Source: Heterostelium multicystogenum
Lineage: Eukaryota; Evosea; Eumycetozoa; Acytosteliales; Acytosteliaceae
NCBI GenBank assembly: GCA_003667245.1
Contig: RCNN01000124.1
Location: forward strand, 1 to 64,000
Length of the DNA: 64,000 nucleotides
Direction: 5' to 3'
The position numbers and the translations under genes are program-made. Positions 11,314 to 20,328 of this stretch are shown here, one piece after another. How positions within the stretch are numbered: position 1 is the stretch's first letter; every line of letters starts with the position of its first letter. Under the pieces are notes generated by a model. That model did no database searches, had not been told where the DNA came from, and was given only the letters and a program-made list of their open reading frames with translations.

Positions 11314-11532
11314 TTAAGTGATAGTTAGTTCGTTATAACTCATTTTCAAAGTATCATCATTTATTTTTTTAAACAACAATACATAATTCAAGTTACCTTT
11401 TCTGATTGAAGGTGATGTATCTTTCCAAGATTGATTTTGAGGAGAAGTGTCTATTGAGACTTCCATAATTGTGTCTAAAATGAAAGTTATTGATATTAAT
11501 AGAAAAATTATCTTCATCATTAAGTATAGCAT
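11314..11532 (-). CDS. Short putative secreted peptide
   Basis: A 72-residue frame opens MLYLMMKIIFLLISITFIL, a good signal-peptide-like hydrophobic stretch, then a polar, Ser/Asn/Lys-rich remainder. Its first 30 residues recur, broken, at 8293-8177, so it belongs to a small duplicated family. The second methionine (MMK) is where the similarity begins and may be the true start. The function is unknown. Confidence 0.5.
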   Translation of the reverse strand: MLYLMMKIIFLLISITFILDTIMEVSIDTSPQNQSWKDTSPSIRKGNLNYVLLFKKINDDTLKMSYNELTIT

Positions 11533-11675
11533 TGCTTAAAAGATTATATCAGGTAGTTTTATGTATATATAATTTGATTGGTTATGTTATTTCTACATGT
11601 CGAAAAAGAAGTTTACTTTTTGTTTGATTGATCTTCATCACTGTCGTCCATAATGGATGTTGATTGAGGGGCAAA

Positions 11676-12310
11676 CTATACAGCCAAACCAATGACAAGC
11701 GCGGCTGCAACTAAACCAGCGATAACTTCGAGTACAATGATTGCAGAAGATCCATTCTTCCTACAGTCACTTCCACTGAATCCAGGTGCACAGTTCTGAC
11801 AGTTTTCACCTTCGTAGTTAGATGGGCAGACGCAAACTCCTTAAGTATAGTCACAAGATCCTTTACCACATCCCATGGTGTTAAGTCAATAAGTGAACAA
11901 TCGGTATGAGTACTGGTGGATGCATCGTTGAGAATCAATGTGAGATGATAGGGTGTACAATGTGGCTTGAAAAATCCAGTTGGAAGTGGGGAAACACTGG
12001 TTTGCAAGGTGTACTCTCCTGGTTGGACTAAAGCATTAATTTCATTGATGTTACGGTTGCTCTTACCGTAGATTGCTTGATTTTGGTTTGTCATTTCTAA
12101 AGATTGATAACCAATTTGTGCATAGAACAAAGTTGGCACTTGAATAGAAAATGGAATATTTGCGACATTGCCAGGATTAGCCATATCATCTGTGGATATG
12201 GTTTGAATATCGTTGAACATGTATTTATTAGTGGATGTGATGACAGGGACTGGGACAGTGGTTGGATAAGTAACTGGGTATGGGATGGAATCATAAGGAA
12301 GAACTGATGC
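11676..12310 (-). pseudogene. EGF-type membrane protein, 3' fragment
   Basis: This is the C-terminal part of a cell-surface protein of the EGF-repeat kind common in dictyostelids. It has an extracellular beta-rich region (YPVTYPTTVPVPVITSTNK, then FSIQVPTLFYAQIGYQ). A Cys-rich EGF-like module follows (GVCVCPSNYEGENCQNC, then CAPGFSGSDC) and then a hydrophobic segment (AIIVLEVIAGLVAAALVIG) ending at TAG 11676. There is no signal peptide or start; the coding sequence simply begins next to the NTPase fragment near 12330. A frame change near 11885 and an in-frame TAA before GVCVC complete the damage. Adhesion or signalling roles are typical of such proteins, but this copy is unlikely to be expressed. 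Confidence 0.6.
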
Positions 12311-12344
12311 TTGGACTCAACCAAAGATTTTGTATTATTTTTTG

Positions 12345-12912
12345 TGAAGTTGAGTTGTGAGTCAACTTTAAAATGAGCAGGAAGCTTTTGCCGATTCCAG
12401 GATTTCCAGTGACAAGGATTGTGAAACGTTCATTAAAAGGGACTAGGTTCTTCAGTTGGACATAACTATCCCTAATGAAAATTGGTGTTTCAACTTTAAG
12501 GTTTTGGAGTAATACTTCTGACCATTTTTCGGGAGGATTAAAGATAGTGTTAGGGGTTGGCTCTGGCAAAGAGAATAGTTGATCAAAAGGGTATTTAACT
12601 GGGTTGTTTAAGAATAAGAAAAAAATTGTTACTATGATGAGAACTTTGCTTTAATATAGGTTAGTGATACTTACGAGTTGGTTGCGCTTGGGCTCTATTT
12701 TTTAGTTTTGAAGCAATTCCATCTCTAATACCAATCTTTATGAGATCTTCTTTTGGATTGGTAACTATGTATTCTCCATCAATAACCTTGTCATAGATAT
12801 ATTTGGTTTCAGCTTCATTCCCACCAAGAGACTTTAAAATTGAAACAACATCTTCACATGTAGTTTCAGACGTGATGAATTGTTTTGTAAACTCAGAGGA
12901 AGGTGAAGACAT
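12345..12912 (-). pseudogene. SAM domain + P-loop NTPase, truncated
   Basis: Exon 1 (12912-12675) encodes a SAM-like domain, about residues 10-75 (CEDVVSILKSLGGNE, then DLIKIGIRDGIASKLKNR). The GTAAGT donor at 12674 and acceptor before 12598 join it in phase to exon 2. Exon 2 carries FIRDSYVQL and a Walker A motif, VTGNPGIGKSFLL. This arrangement resembles the NTPase of crinkler/RHS-like proteins found in several protists, but that family link is inference. The reading frame collapses just after Walker A, near 12350, where sequence of an unrelated EGF-type gene begins. Walker B and the rest of the NTPase are absent, so this is a 5' gene fragment. Confidence 0.6.
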
Positions 12913-13439
12913 ATTGGGTTGAAACTAGTAAAATTCTAAAGTGATAAATAAAAATAAAGAAGAGTTAACAAATAAATGAGACAAACAATTATATTAATAA
13001 TAAATAACTCACTGTAGAGAATAAAAACTAAAATAATGATAATAATAATAATAAAAATGATGACAAACAACTAAATACAAATGAAAGAACTTAAGATAAT
13101 TATATTTGCGAGGCTAACAACTCACACACCACCATGATCATCCTATTGTGTTTAAAGTAACCTATGATGATCAAAAGATAGATAAAAACAAAAAAACAAA
13201 CCCTGTCATATCTGAACTGAACAAGTCGAATTTATTGGATTGTTGAATGGAGTACTGTTTTTCAAATATGACAACAGGACAATATATGATTCAAATCTCT
13301 GTAGCAAGGCTCAATAGCAGAAGCACAACTCTAATAAATTATTCAGCTTTCAAATATAGATATCAAAAGACTCACTGATATTGGATTTTATAAAGAAAAT
13401 CAAGGTCATCTATAGAATAGACTTTCCATTCGAATCAAA
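12913..13439. other. Spacer
   Basis: No supported gene. It includes an (ATA)n-like run near 13030-13055. Confidence 0.4.
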
Positions 13440-13956
13440 TTGGTAGCACTGGTTCCTCTCAAAGTTTCTCTCATGTTGTAGTTTCTTTAGTTGATGTCGT
13501 AGTTCTGGTGGAGCATGTCGAGGAGCAACGTCTTGCCAAAGCGACGAAAGCGAATGGAGAGGACTGCCTTTGCCTTCAGTGACTCAATGTCTCTGATTTA
13601 GTTGCTGTTGTCAACGGTGAACGAGCCGGTTGTGTGGAATACACTCTTGAAGTTGCAATTGCCCTAGAGGAACTGAAGTTGCTCTGAATTGAATGTCAGT
13701 TGTGAGACCACATGCATCTATCAGACTGAAACTGACTGACAGTTGTGCTATTTCTTAGCCACATTCACCTAGCTGAACAATATGGATGAGAATTCTCGGA
13801 TCTGTTTACTGGTGGAGCTGTGTAAACAAGTGATTGATGATAGTTGAGCACATGCTGTTGGTCAATCTTTCCAATCTTCTGTAGAATGAGAAGCATCTGA
13901 GAAGATTCTGCCATCTTTACTCTGATACCTTTGTCATTTATACAGTACAAGAACAT
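13440..13956 (-). pseudogene. AAA-ATPase-like gene, N-terminal remnant
   Basis: Exon 1 opens MAESSQMLLILQKIGK (ATG 13914, with an in-frame upstream ATG at 13956) and ends at a GTGAATG donor near 13765. The next segment reads GNCNFKSVFHTTGSFTVDN, then IRDIE, AKAVLSIRFRRFGKTLLLDML and YDIN. The order VDxx, then IRxRRFGKT, is the Walker A region of AAA-ATPase_like (PF09820-type) proteins. In-frame stops occur before GNCNF, after VDNSN and after YDIN, and everything downstream of Walker A is missing. It is the complement of the copy at 4380-5501, which kept the C-terminal half. Confidence 0.6.
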
Positions 13957-14735
13957 GAAGAAACGCTACAATTAATATAAATTTTAATTAATACTCTACT
14001 TCTACGTTATGATTGATTGAAATAATCATTTGATGACATACTTGAAGTGGAGTGATTATTGATATCCATTAACAAACTCTGCACCGCTAATCATACCATT
14101 ATTTTGACATGAACATTGAACATAGCTTTAATATCATCGTCCATTTAAATAAAGGTCTACCTTGTTCCTAGTCACTTATAGATATATATTGCTATACTCT
14201 GACAAGTAGTTCAATCTTCAATATCGCCGAATAGTATCTTTGTCTTAGTGGCAGAAAGAATGCTCCAGACTTGAATTCATAATATCCAATCTGCTATCAC
14301 TTATCTTTTCCGTGATGAGTATGACATAATCACATGACTTAGAAGTCATTACTATGACTCTCTCGTGTTGAACTGACATGTGCTAGTCTGCCAGAGGTTA
14401 TATCTATATCCAAAATAACTCTTAGTTCTCTTTTAAAAAACATTAATAACAACTCTTGTAAAATCTCTGACTATATACCATTCAATTATACCTATTCATT
14501 GTCCAGCCTACTTAGTCGTTTATCGTAGTAGTTGTAGTAATCAATCACAAATGCTTAGGTACTTTGTCAAACTGTTGATACAACAACGATAAATATACTA
14601 ATTATAACAAATTTAAATATGTTGCTAAAGCTGCTGTTAGATACATGAAATTATAAATAATTGAATCTACACAATATTGCTATAGCCAAGTAATAACTGA
14701 TTATCTTTATATCATTTGATTACTGATGTGAATGT
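13755..14735 (-). repeat. Dispersed 5'-module repeat, copy C
   Basis: It matches copy B from exon 1 through the TTAGTCGTTTATCGTAG block and the ATAATTGAATCTACAC block near 14655. The 130-base foldable element is absent. The right border is about 140 bases before the crotonase gene. Confidence 0.7.
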
Positions 14736-14871
14736 TGTAGTTTTGCAATATCAAAAAAATACATTTCTAATTAAAAAATACAAAATATTTTTATGGTCTG
14801 ACCTTGAATCTTAGTATCTGTCGATGTTCAACCTAAACTACATAAACAATATCAAAACATAGGTTTTAAAG

Positions 14872-15856
14872 ATGTATCATTTAGTGAAACAACAGTTTTC
14901 AAAGGTACCAATAACAGTTAGATTCTTTTCAACATCAAGTACAGGTATGTAATGTTGATATTAAATGATACAATGTTTTGTATTTACATATATAATAAAG
15001 ATAGGCTTGTGTACATTGAAAAGCATCTAGAGAATGGAGTATATACAGGTGTGTCTTTTCTTAAATTGAATAAACCATCACAAATGAATGCATTGACCTT
15101 TGAGATGGGCGACCATTTCAAAGAGTGTGTCAATGATTTGGCTAATGATAAATCAGTCAAGTGTGTTATACTGACTGGAGCAGGAAAGGCATTCTCTGCT
15201 GGTGGTGATTTAAAGTTCTTAATGGAGAGAGCAAACGATACACCCCAAAATAATGCAGTGATCATGGAAAAATTCTATAAAACATTCCTTTCAATTAGGA
15301 GCATCAATGTTCCTGTTATTTCTGCTATTAATGGTCCAGCAATTGGTGCTGGACTTTGTCTTGCATTGGTAATAATTAAATAGTCATGTTTTTATAAAAT
15401 AGCTTAATATTTATTATAGAATTCTAGGCAACAGATATTAGATTAGCATCCAACAAAGCAAAGATGGGTCTCACATTTGTGTCGCTGGGTATTTCAAGTG
15501 GAATGGGATCTACTCATTTTCTTCCAAGAGTTGTCCCACAACAGGTTGCTGCTCGTTTACTGTTGACTGGTGATGTAATACAAGGTGATGAAACCAAATC
15601 ATTAGGCTTAGTTTTGGAAACTTACAACCCAGAGGATCTCATTCCACAAGCTACTGCTCTTGCTACCAGAATCGCAAAACAATCATCTATATCAGTTCAA
15701 GGATGTCTCAAATCAGTTAGAAATGCACAAAGCACTGGTTTAGAAATATCACTCCAACGCGAAGCTGATAACCAATCACAATGCTTTGCTCATACAGATA
15801 TTGTTGAAGGTTTAAATGCCATCAAGGAAGGTAGACCACCAGTCTTCAATAAATAA
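14872..15856 (+). CDS. Enoyl-CoA hydratase/isomerase family protein
   Basis: Three exons (14872-14944, 15001-15368, 15428-15856) give 289 residues with no frame break. The first 24 residues (basic, Ser-rich, ending RFFSTSST) look like a mitochondrial targeting peptide. The crotonase fold is clear from [19 protein letters not shown] (first oxyanion-hole strand) and [14 protein letters not shown] (second oxyanion-hole loop). In classical enoyl-CoA hydratase the catalytic glutamates lie in GGGCE and in QPE. Here those positions read GAGLC and LTF, so both are missing. Acyl-CoA binding is likely, but hydration by the usual mechanism is not. An isomerase-like or other crotonase reaction in mitochondrial acyl-CoA metabolism is an inference. 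Confidence 0.85.
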
Positions 15857-16323
15857 ACGATTTCCATCTACAAAAGGCTTCTAATATTTTAAACAATTAG
15901 CCATTTATTGAAAATAAGAACTCTTAATAATTTGAATTTTAAAATTCAATTGATCACCAAGTTACAGTGAAGGAACTTTGATCATTCAGTAGTGTTGGAG
16001 TCCAATTTTATGAATTCATATGAAAATAAACATCAGATGGTGAACAATCAAATGAAAATTAGTGGCTTTAATGATCTTTTGTAGATGGAAATCGGGTTGT
16101 GATTTAGATTTTGGTAAAGTATTCCGGAATGTACTTTACATCAAGGATATCTAATTCTTCTACATTAATTTTAGATATTATTGTGTTTGAAAATTTATTT
16201 TATATACCTAATAAAGGATGAAGTATGTATATTTTAGACATGTACTTATAAGTATTTCGGCCTTTTGGCTTTTAAAAAAAACACAGGAATAATGCGCGCA
16301 TATTGGACAATTTTAATAAATAA
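15857..16323. other. Spacer downstream of the crotonase gene
   Basis: No gene is supported. It contains a short TTTCGGCCTTTTGGCT string near 16256, discussed among the rejected items. Confidence 0.4.
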
Positions 16324-16394
16324 TGCGTTGTCCGGGAATCGAACCCGGGTCTCCTGCTTGGAAGGCAAGAATTCTGCCACTAGACCAACAACGC
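16324..16394 (-). tRNA. tRNA-Gly (anticodon UCC)
   Basis: The minus strand folds as a cloverleaf. The acceptor stem is GCGTTGT with ACAACGC plus discriminator A. The D arm region is GGTCTAGTGGCAGAAT. The anticodon stem CTTGC/GCAGG encloses the loop CTTCCAA, giving anticodon TCC. The T arm is CCGGG-TTCGATT-CCCGG with an intact B box. It is 71 bases long, has no intron, and CCA is not encoded. Confidence 0.95.
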
Positions 16395-17001
16395 GATGAT
16401 TTTTCAAATGTAATGAAGTGATTATTCATTACAAGCATTCTATATATATGAACGATGTAAAACCATAATCATGCATCGTGTAAAAACTCGATAAATAGTC
16501 GAACGAAGATTAATAAAGATCACTTTTCCGTCTTGTCGTGTTTGACAATGATAATTCAGTATATATATATAATAATATAGAATATAAGCCTCTATATTAT
16601 ACAATTTAACATAACATATGATGTATATTAAATTTTTGTTGTGTATCTAAAACTAATGTATTGAATTTAATTGATTAAATCAAAGCTCAAAATCTCTTTA
16701 TAACAATCCAAACCAGACCATAAGAAGAGGAACATGTAACTAATGATGTCATTCTCCAAACCCATGATCATTTTAACAACCAATGACATAACTATGGTAA
16801 AAGATTGTTCATTTGTCAGTAGAGTGTAGTGCCAAGAAACAAATTTATAATAGGTTACTCACATCAATTCATTTACGTGTAAGAATACAACAATTCAATA
16901 ACGTTTAATTTACTCACTATATACGCAGAAATTCAAATTCATATTCCTACAACTTTGGAAAATATCATTTAAAATTTTGACTTAGAGATCGACTATTGCA
17001 G
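16395..17001. other. Spacer
   Basis: AT-rich with no supported gene. Confidence 0.4.
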
Positions 17002-17282
17002 CTAATGAATATTCAATTGTTGATACTTGATCACAATCCAATTACTTTTAGATTGGATCTCAGCAGGTGTAGCATTGTCTTGATGTGCATTATTTACAAT
17101 ATTTTGAAACAAAGAAATAAAAGAACTGGTTGGATTTACCTGTAAGCAAAATATATCAAACAATTTGATCAATATTCAAAAATGAATAAATATTGTTATA
17201 TTTATTCATTATATAATTATTCTCTCATTTGTTAAATCAAAGAATCTTAATGTGAAAGAGTTACCAACAAATTTATGAACAT
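17002..17282 (-). CDS. Possible 51-residue peptide, two exons
   Basis: An ATG at 17282 gives MFINLL, and a GTAACT donor (17264) pairs with a TTACAG acceptor before 17139. The second exon reads VNPTSSFISLFQNIVNNAH and continues to TAG at 17002, for 51 codons in all. Support is only the open frame and plausible splice sites. It could equally be noncoding. Confidence 0.25.
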
Positions 17283-18117
17283 TGAATAAGAGAATTGAAG
17301 TGTTTTGAGTATTTGTTAAGTTGATATATTTATATATATAATAATATATATTATGGCATTGGAAGCAAAGTGTTCCAAAGATAGCATGTTTTTATTACTA
17401 ATATACAATAGGAATTCTTAAAATAAATATTTTGAACAAAACATGTTGTATATAAAAATATAATTAATGTTGTCTTGCAAGAAAAATCCAATAATTATTG
17501 AAAGACTATATAAACTATGTAAGTGTTTGATAAGTTGCTGAGCAAATCTACAAGATTTGTTTAAAGTAGAGTCTACTGATAGGTCAAAGATTCAATAGTA
17601 AATGTCTGTGGTTTTAAGTGATTGATGAAGCGATCAGGTGTGTTTACAAGACTTTCAAGTAAATAAATAAGAAATAAAGAAAGAAGAAAAAAAAAAAAAC
17701 AAAAATAGAATAGAATAGAATAGAATAAATAACTTTGATATATGCAATCTAACGCTATCTTCGAAGGATGAAGGGAGAAGGACGAAACCGATGATGTTTA
17801 GAGATAAAGAAAAGGATAATGGAGAATAGAAAAAAAAAAAAAGAATGAGAATTAATATTAAGAGAAATAGAAATGTTAATAATTATTTTAAAATGAATAT
17901 TGAGAAGTTTAATTATGTTTACATCAAAAAGAATTAGGGTGGAGTTAGGATATAAGTATACAATTGGGGAGGTAATGGCAAAATCTAGACAAAGTTTATG
18001 AGGACCGGTGGTGGCTGTACCCTGATGTTTTGGAGGAGAGGAATGAGAATAAAGAAGAGGAAGTTGAATTAATGACCCATCAACTATTATGAAAGGAATA
18101 GTTAAAATAATTGACAG
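17283..18117. other. Spacer with simple repeats
   Basis: A/T-rich with an (AATAG)n tract near 17706-17727 and A runs near 17690 and 17830. No gene is supported. Confidence 0.45.
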
Positions 18118-19772
18118 TCATTCTACAAGAGTTGCATTGTTATTGCTGTTGTTGGAACCAATTGCAGTCAATCCAAAATTGGAGGCTTCATGACGCTTCT
18201 CATGAACCGAACGATTAGAGAGGGTGACCATGATATCACATGCATCATATCTGCATTTGACTCTTGTTTCTTTGATTCTTCTTTTACCGTCTGGAGTTCT
18301 CTCAACTCTAAGTGTGCGTTCACAAGAAAACAAGTTAAACCTTCATCGAGACAACGGTGTGGTGTCATCTCGTGTCTACATCTCGACTGCTTTACATTGT
18401 AGAGGAAACGATCTGTTTCATTGAGATGTTTGTGTATCTCGTGACGACACGGTAACTTGTCTTCGTCTGGTTTAATTTGTTTTGCTTTTGGTCCTCTTCT
18501 TCGTTGTTTATAGATTTGTGGTGATGTTGAGGATGACGCTGTTGTTGTGGCGATGGTTGTTGTAGTTTGTAAATTAGATTGTGAACTACTGTTGCTCTCC
18601 TGTATGTTTGCTGGCATAGTAGGAGAGCTACTTGGGGAGGTTGGTGTAACACTGAGAGTACTAATATCATTAATAATATTGTTAGTTGCTGTTGTGGTGC
18701 TATTGGTTGGTGATTGGTCATTGTCAGCCGAAATAGTATCAATAGGTGGAGGAGATGGTGATTCCACCTCCTTCTTTATGACCCATTTGATGTCGAAATT
18801 ATTCACATGGTTACTATTTCGGTCGTTTAGAATGTGATTGTGGTGATGATGATGATCCTTGTGATCCTTTACAAAGCTGCTGTGATGGTGTTGATGATTG
18901 TTGCCGCTGTTATGATTATTATCTTTTACATGGTAGTTGTGGTGGTGATGATTATTATTGTGATGATCATTGCTTCGATTGAAATGATCATTGTGGTGAC
19001 TGTTATAATGGTGATGGCTATGATGGTGATTATCTTTTGTATGATGGTTTCCTCCGTAGTGATGGTGGTGGTTATTATGACTGTGGTGATGGTGGCTATC
19101 ACGATGGTAGCTGTCTCTGCTACCATGATAGCTACTGTGATGGACATATGAAAAGTTGCTATGGCTGCTTCCGTGGTGATGGTTATTATGATAATGATGA
19201 TTGCTATCACGGTGGTAGTTATCACGATGATGGTGTCCATGGCCATCAGAATATTGATGATTTTCTCTGTGATGATTATCATAGTGACTGTTTTCACGAT
19301 GATTATTCTCACGATGATGGTGTCCATGACCATCGGAATGTTGATCTCTGTGATGGTCACGATGATAATTATGACCATCAGAATGATAATTCATATTATC
19401 ACGGTGATGACTGTCACGATGATAACTACTATCACGATGATGATTGTCACGATATCCACTGAAATGGTGATCTTTTAAATAGTGATGACCACCATGGTTT
19501 GAATCACGATGGTGAAAATGATGGTTTTCACGATGGTTATCTTTTACATGATGATTATTGCTATGGTGGTGATTATTCTCACTACTATTACTTCTGTGAT
19601 GATGTACACTGGTGGTATTATTATTATTGTTGTTGTTGTTATGGTGATTTTGGTTGCTAATTTGTTGTTGTAGCTGTTGTAGTTGTTGTTGTTGTTTATT
19701 TCCAAAATCAACCAAAGCCCTTATTATATCAAAATCATCATGATCTACTGATCTTGTTTCGCTACTACTCAT
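18118..19772 (-). CDS. His/Asn-rich protein with C-terminal zinc-finger region
   Basis: The start is 19772 (MSSSETRSVDHDDFDI). Residues about 25-55 are Gln/Asn-rich. About residues 55-330 are an extraordinary His-rich tract built from HHRD, NHHR and DNHHR-like units. A Ser/Thr/Pro-rich linker and a basic segment (YKQRRRGPKAKQIKP) follow. The C terminus is rich in paired Cys/His: LPCRHEIHKHL, RCRHEMTPHRC, LTCFSCERTL, and CRYDACDIM followed by VHEKRH, a C-x4-C-x11-H-x3-H finger. The frame changes once in a four-base T/A run at 18327-18330, between LTCF and SCERTL. A DNA-binding regulator is likely. The layout (low-complexity N terminus, C-terminal zinc fingers) is reminiscent of the dictyostelid G-box-binding factor, but I cannot confirm that from memory. 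Confidence 0.7.
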
Positions 19773-20328
19773 TATTCCAACTATTGATGATCATCAATAA
19801 TAGAATAATAATAAATAATAAGAAATATAATATTTTGTATTGGTAATAATATATGTATATAAATAAAGCAACTTTGTTTCCCACGCTCCATTTAAAAAAA
19901 AAAGCAAAAACACAAAAAACAAAAAATAAAAATCAAATAAATTTAAAAAATTATTTATTATTTTGTTTTAATTGTTTTTCACCAAAAAATAGAATTACCA
20001 ATTTTTTGCATTGCAGGTGGGGGTTTTTGTGCTTAATCTTTAGTAGTGAAATGGTAAAGAGAAGATTCATCCCCCCAACAACAAAAAAAAAAAGTCAGAA
20101 AGTTATAAAAACAACAATTGCAAAATAATAATAAATCCAACAAATTATTTGTCTGAAATATGGATTAGGTGTATTCCGGAGTGTTCTGGCTGGACACTTG
20201 GTCTTCACAAAAAACAAGAAGAATATTCATGTGTAAAACATTAAAACACGTTGTAATCTTAGAAAAACAACTTTATGACTTCAAGACCTCATCCAACAGT
20301 GAATGATTTTATTCTCTGCTCCTCATCT
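19773..20328. other. AT-rich spacer upstream of the His-rich gene
   Basis: This is promoter-side sequence with many A and T runs. The open frame at 19853-20128 is low-complexity and not supported. Confidence 0.45.

Noticed and set aside
16250..16280. A TTTCGGCCTTTTGGCT string resembling the 5' end of U2 snRNA
   Set aside because: Only about 16 bases resemble it. The branch-point pairing region that should follow is absent, and the sequence turns into an A run.
18834..19478. Long open frames on both strands inside the His-rich gene
   Set aside because: They are shadows of the CAY/GAY-type repeat codons and encode implausible Ile/Met- or Asp/Tyr-only proteins.
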